Shown here: one piece after another, positions 24,766 through 26,141 of the stretch | Layout: each line of letters starts with the position of its first letter | Numbering within the stretch: the first letter of the stretch is position 1 | Assembly (NCBI RefSeq): GCF_046546175.1 | Contig: NZ_JBKGYF010000018.1 | Location: forward strand, 1-26,141 | Origin: Methanohalobium sp046546175 | GTDB taxonomy: Archaea; Halobacteriota; Methanosarcinia; Methanosarcinales; Methanosarcinaceae | DNA length: 26,141 nt | Reading direction: 5' to 3' | The notes under the pieces: model-generated | The model's input: the letters and a program-made list of their open reading frames with translations, nothing else | What the model was told of the DNA's origin: nothing | Database searches by the model: none | Program-made: the position numbers and the translations under genes

Positions 24766-25359
24766 TTAATTAGCTATCGGAACTTCAACGGTTGTTTGTC
24801 CTTTAGCATGATATTTATCTCCAAAAAGTTTGTTCTCTGTCAGGACAGTGTTAATATCAACTGTAATATTTGTACTATCTTTTACTTTCCACTCAGGTTT
24901 TAATAAAAAGTGCAACTGCAAAGCCCCTTCACCCTGTGATTCCATATCATGGATTTCAAGTCTTGTGTTTAAATCATCGGTCCTTTCAAAATTGATTTTA
25001 GGGAATGGGGGACCTTCCGGTGTTTTTAGATAGATTTCACCGCGTTTTTCAACCAATGCTCCACTTCTGGGAAATTTGATTACCAGATTCATGCTTTCTA
25101 TGGTGGTATCTTTTTTATGAGATGCAACTACTCTCAAGGGCATCTCACCGGTTTTGTTGTTGTATCCCTGATGATGTAATAATGATATTGTAAGTATCCC
25201 TTCATTGTTATCATAAAAAACCAGATGTGTTTCATCTTCCTGGACAATTTTTCTGGTATCACTTAATGTCTTCTTGGATGTCGAGGTTTCATAAATTCCG
25301 AATGTTATACCTACAATTAATACAAGTATAATACCACTCGGTAATCCCCTGAATCTCAT
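24766..25359 (-). CDS. Membrane-anchored or secreted protein of unknown function
   Basis: Encodes 197 aa. A basic N-terminus (MRFR) leads to one hydrophobic segment (about residues 8-24) that is either a signal peptide or an anchor. The rest is polar and beta-rich in appearance, with no cysteines, so no lipoprotein box. Three likely N-glycosylation sequons are visible (NKT, NIT and one more uncertain). The family is not recognised. It starts 29 bp after the nitroreductase gene and is probably on its transcript, with an AGGT SD 9 nt before the ATG. An outside location is the only firm inference. Confidence 0.7.
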   Translation of the reverse strand: MRFRGLPSGIILVLIVGITFGIYETSTSKKTLSDTRKIVQEDETHLVFYDNNEGILTISLLHHQGYNNKTGEMPLRVVASHKKDTTIESMNLVIKFPRSGALVEKRGEIYLKTPEGPPFPKINFERTDDLNTRLEIHDMESQGEGALQLHFLLKPEWKVKDSTNITVDINTVLTENKLFGDKYHAKGQTTVEVPIAN

Positions 25360-25388
25360 ATTTTAAACCTGAAAAATAAAAAAGTGGA

Positions 25389-25991
25389 TTAGTTTTTATC
25401 TTTTTTCTTATAAATCCACGATACCATTGGTTCACATCTATCAATTCCAGGAGGGATGTTGTTGGGATATCCCAGTATTATCGGAGCTACTATCTTAAAA
25501 TCATGCGTTATATCAAGGTCATCCAGCAGTTCAGGGCTCTGCTGTATAAAAGAACCGGCACCTACCCAGCAGCTACCCAAACCCATTGAATGGGCAGCAA
25601 GCATCATGTTTTCCGCACAAAGTGCGCAGTCATAATCAGCCAGTGTGTCGTCTCTGTTATGCATTACCAGTACCAAAATCGGTGCACCATAGAATAGGTT
25701 GAAATCTTTGTTTTTCATTTTCTCTTTCAAATCCATAGCCAGTTTTTCAGTACTGTCTTTGATATGTTCCTGAACCATTGGTTTTATGTGGTCTGATATT
25801 TCTTTTATGATGTCTTTACCCTCAATAACCACAAAGTTCCACGGCTGCAGACCAAGTGCGGTAGGTGCATGGATACCGGCGTCTATAACCTTGTTGACGG
25901 TATCTTCAGGGACCTGCTTATCAAGATAATCCCTTATACTGCGGCGGGATTTTATAGCGTCAATGACCGGGTTTTCATTTTCTTCTGCCAT
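25389..25991 (-). CDS. Nitroreductase family flavoprotein
   Basis: Encodes 200 aa with the nitroreductase fold signatures: the FMN-phosphate-binding RRSIRDY (16-22), the APTALGLQPWNFVVI segment (about 42-56), and the MGLGSCWVGAG stretch (about 136-146) followed by APIILGYPN. Such enzymes are FMN dimers that use NAD(P)H or, in methanogens, possibly F420-linked donors; the natural substrate cannot be read from sequence. An SD (GAGGT) lies 6-7 nt before the ATG at 25991. The unknown membrane-anchored protein gene follows 29 bp later. Minus-strand TATA candidates lie near 26030 and 26055. Confidence 0.93.
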   Translation of the reverse strand: MAEENENPVIDAIKSRRSIRDYLDKQVPEDTVNKVIDAGIHAPTALGLQPWNFVVIEGKDIIKEISDHIKPMVQEHIKDSTEKLAMDLKEKMKNKDFNLFYGAPILVLVMHNRDDTLADYDCALCAENMMLAAHSMGLGSCWVGAGSFIQQSPELLDDLDITHDFKIVAPIILGYPNNIPPGIDRCEPMVSWIYKKKDKN

Positions 25992-26141
25992 ACGATAACC
26001 TCATTACTATCAGTATATTAAACTCCCCTTTTTAAATACCAATGCTGAGAACTTATAAATAATTGTTGAAAAATACTGGCCAAAAGATGAGACCATCAAA
26101 TTAGCTTTTCGTTTTAAAAAAGTAACTCTTTTTTTCATCTT

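Noticed and set aside
26059..26141. Open plus-strand frame running off the right edge, with protein-like composition
   Set aside because: It has only 27 codons, begins after a stop and has no start codon; too short to support a gene.
1..26141. CRISPR array, tRNA or rRNA genes, or an insertion sequence
   Set aside because: No regularly spaced repeats, cloverleaf-like segments or transposase motifs were seen in the gaps; the only tandem repeat has two copies with no spacer.

Overview
The window looks like chromosomal DNA of a methanogenic archaeon of the Methanosarcinales, most likely a methylotrophic and possibly halophilic member of the Methanosarcinaceae. The evidence is an MCM replicative helicase, archaeal Lhr and XPB-Bax1, a two-subunit pyruvate carboxylase with its biotin ligase, AMP-forming acetyl-CoA synthetase, a deoxyhypusine-synthase-family protein, a small siroheme-protein homologue, and a protein with a Methanosarcina-type S-layer domain. 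The DNA is AT-rich. Several promoters place a TATA element 25-30 nt before the start codon, giving leaderless or nearly leaderless mRNAs, and other genes have clear Shine-Dalgarno (SD) sequences. No tRNA, rRNA, CRISPR array or intact insertion sequence was seen. The genus call is inference.

Layout. 1-760: a tandem 26-bp repeat, then a small sulfite/nitrite-reductase-like protein (minus). 762-1071: a gene-poor gap with a perfect 10-bp inverted repeat and what may be a decayed minus-strand reading frame. 1072-4472 (plus): 2[4Fe-4S] ferredoxin, TrmJ-type RNA methyltransferase, MCM and DUF424. 4528-6126 (plus): two coiled-coil proteins under their own promoter. 6129-11011 (minus): pycB-pycA-birA, then an S-layer-domain membrane protein. 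11012-11266: a gap holding a candidate small membrane-protein frame that needs a -1 frameshift. 11267-14901 (minus): acetyl-CoA synthetase, deoxyhypusine-synthase-like protein, PyrF. 15040-18721 (plus): metallophosphoesterase and Lhr helicase. 18846-21605 (minus): a large UPF0182 membrane protein. 21681-24671 (minus): XPB helicase and Bax1 nuclease. 24766-25991 (minus): a nitroreductase and an unknown membrane-anchored protein.

How the genes fit together. The pyc-birA block makes oxaloacetate and biotinylates the enzyme that makes it; acetyl-CoA synthetase would supply acetyl-CoA from acetate. Three DNA-processing units share the window: MCM, MPE-Lhr and XPB-Bax1. The least explained parts are the coiled-coil pair, the inverted repeat that could hide the birA start codon, the frameshifted small frame upstream of pycB, and the siroheme-protein/ferredoxin intergenic region.
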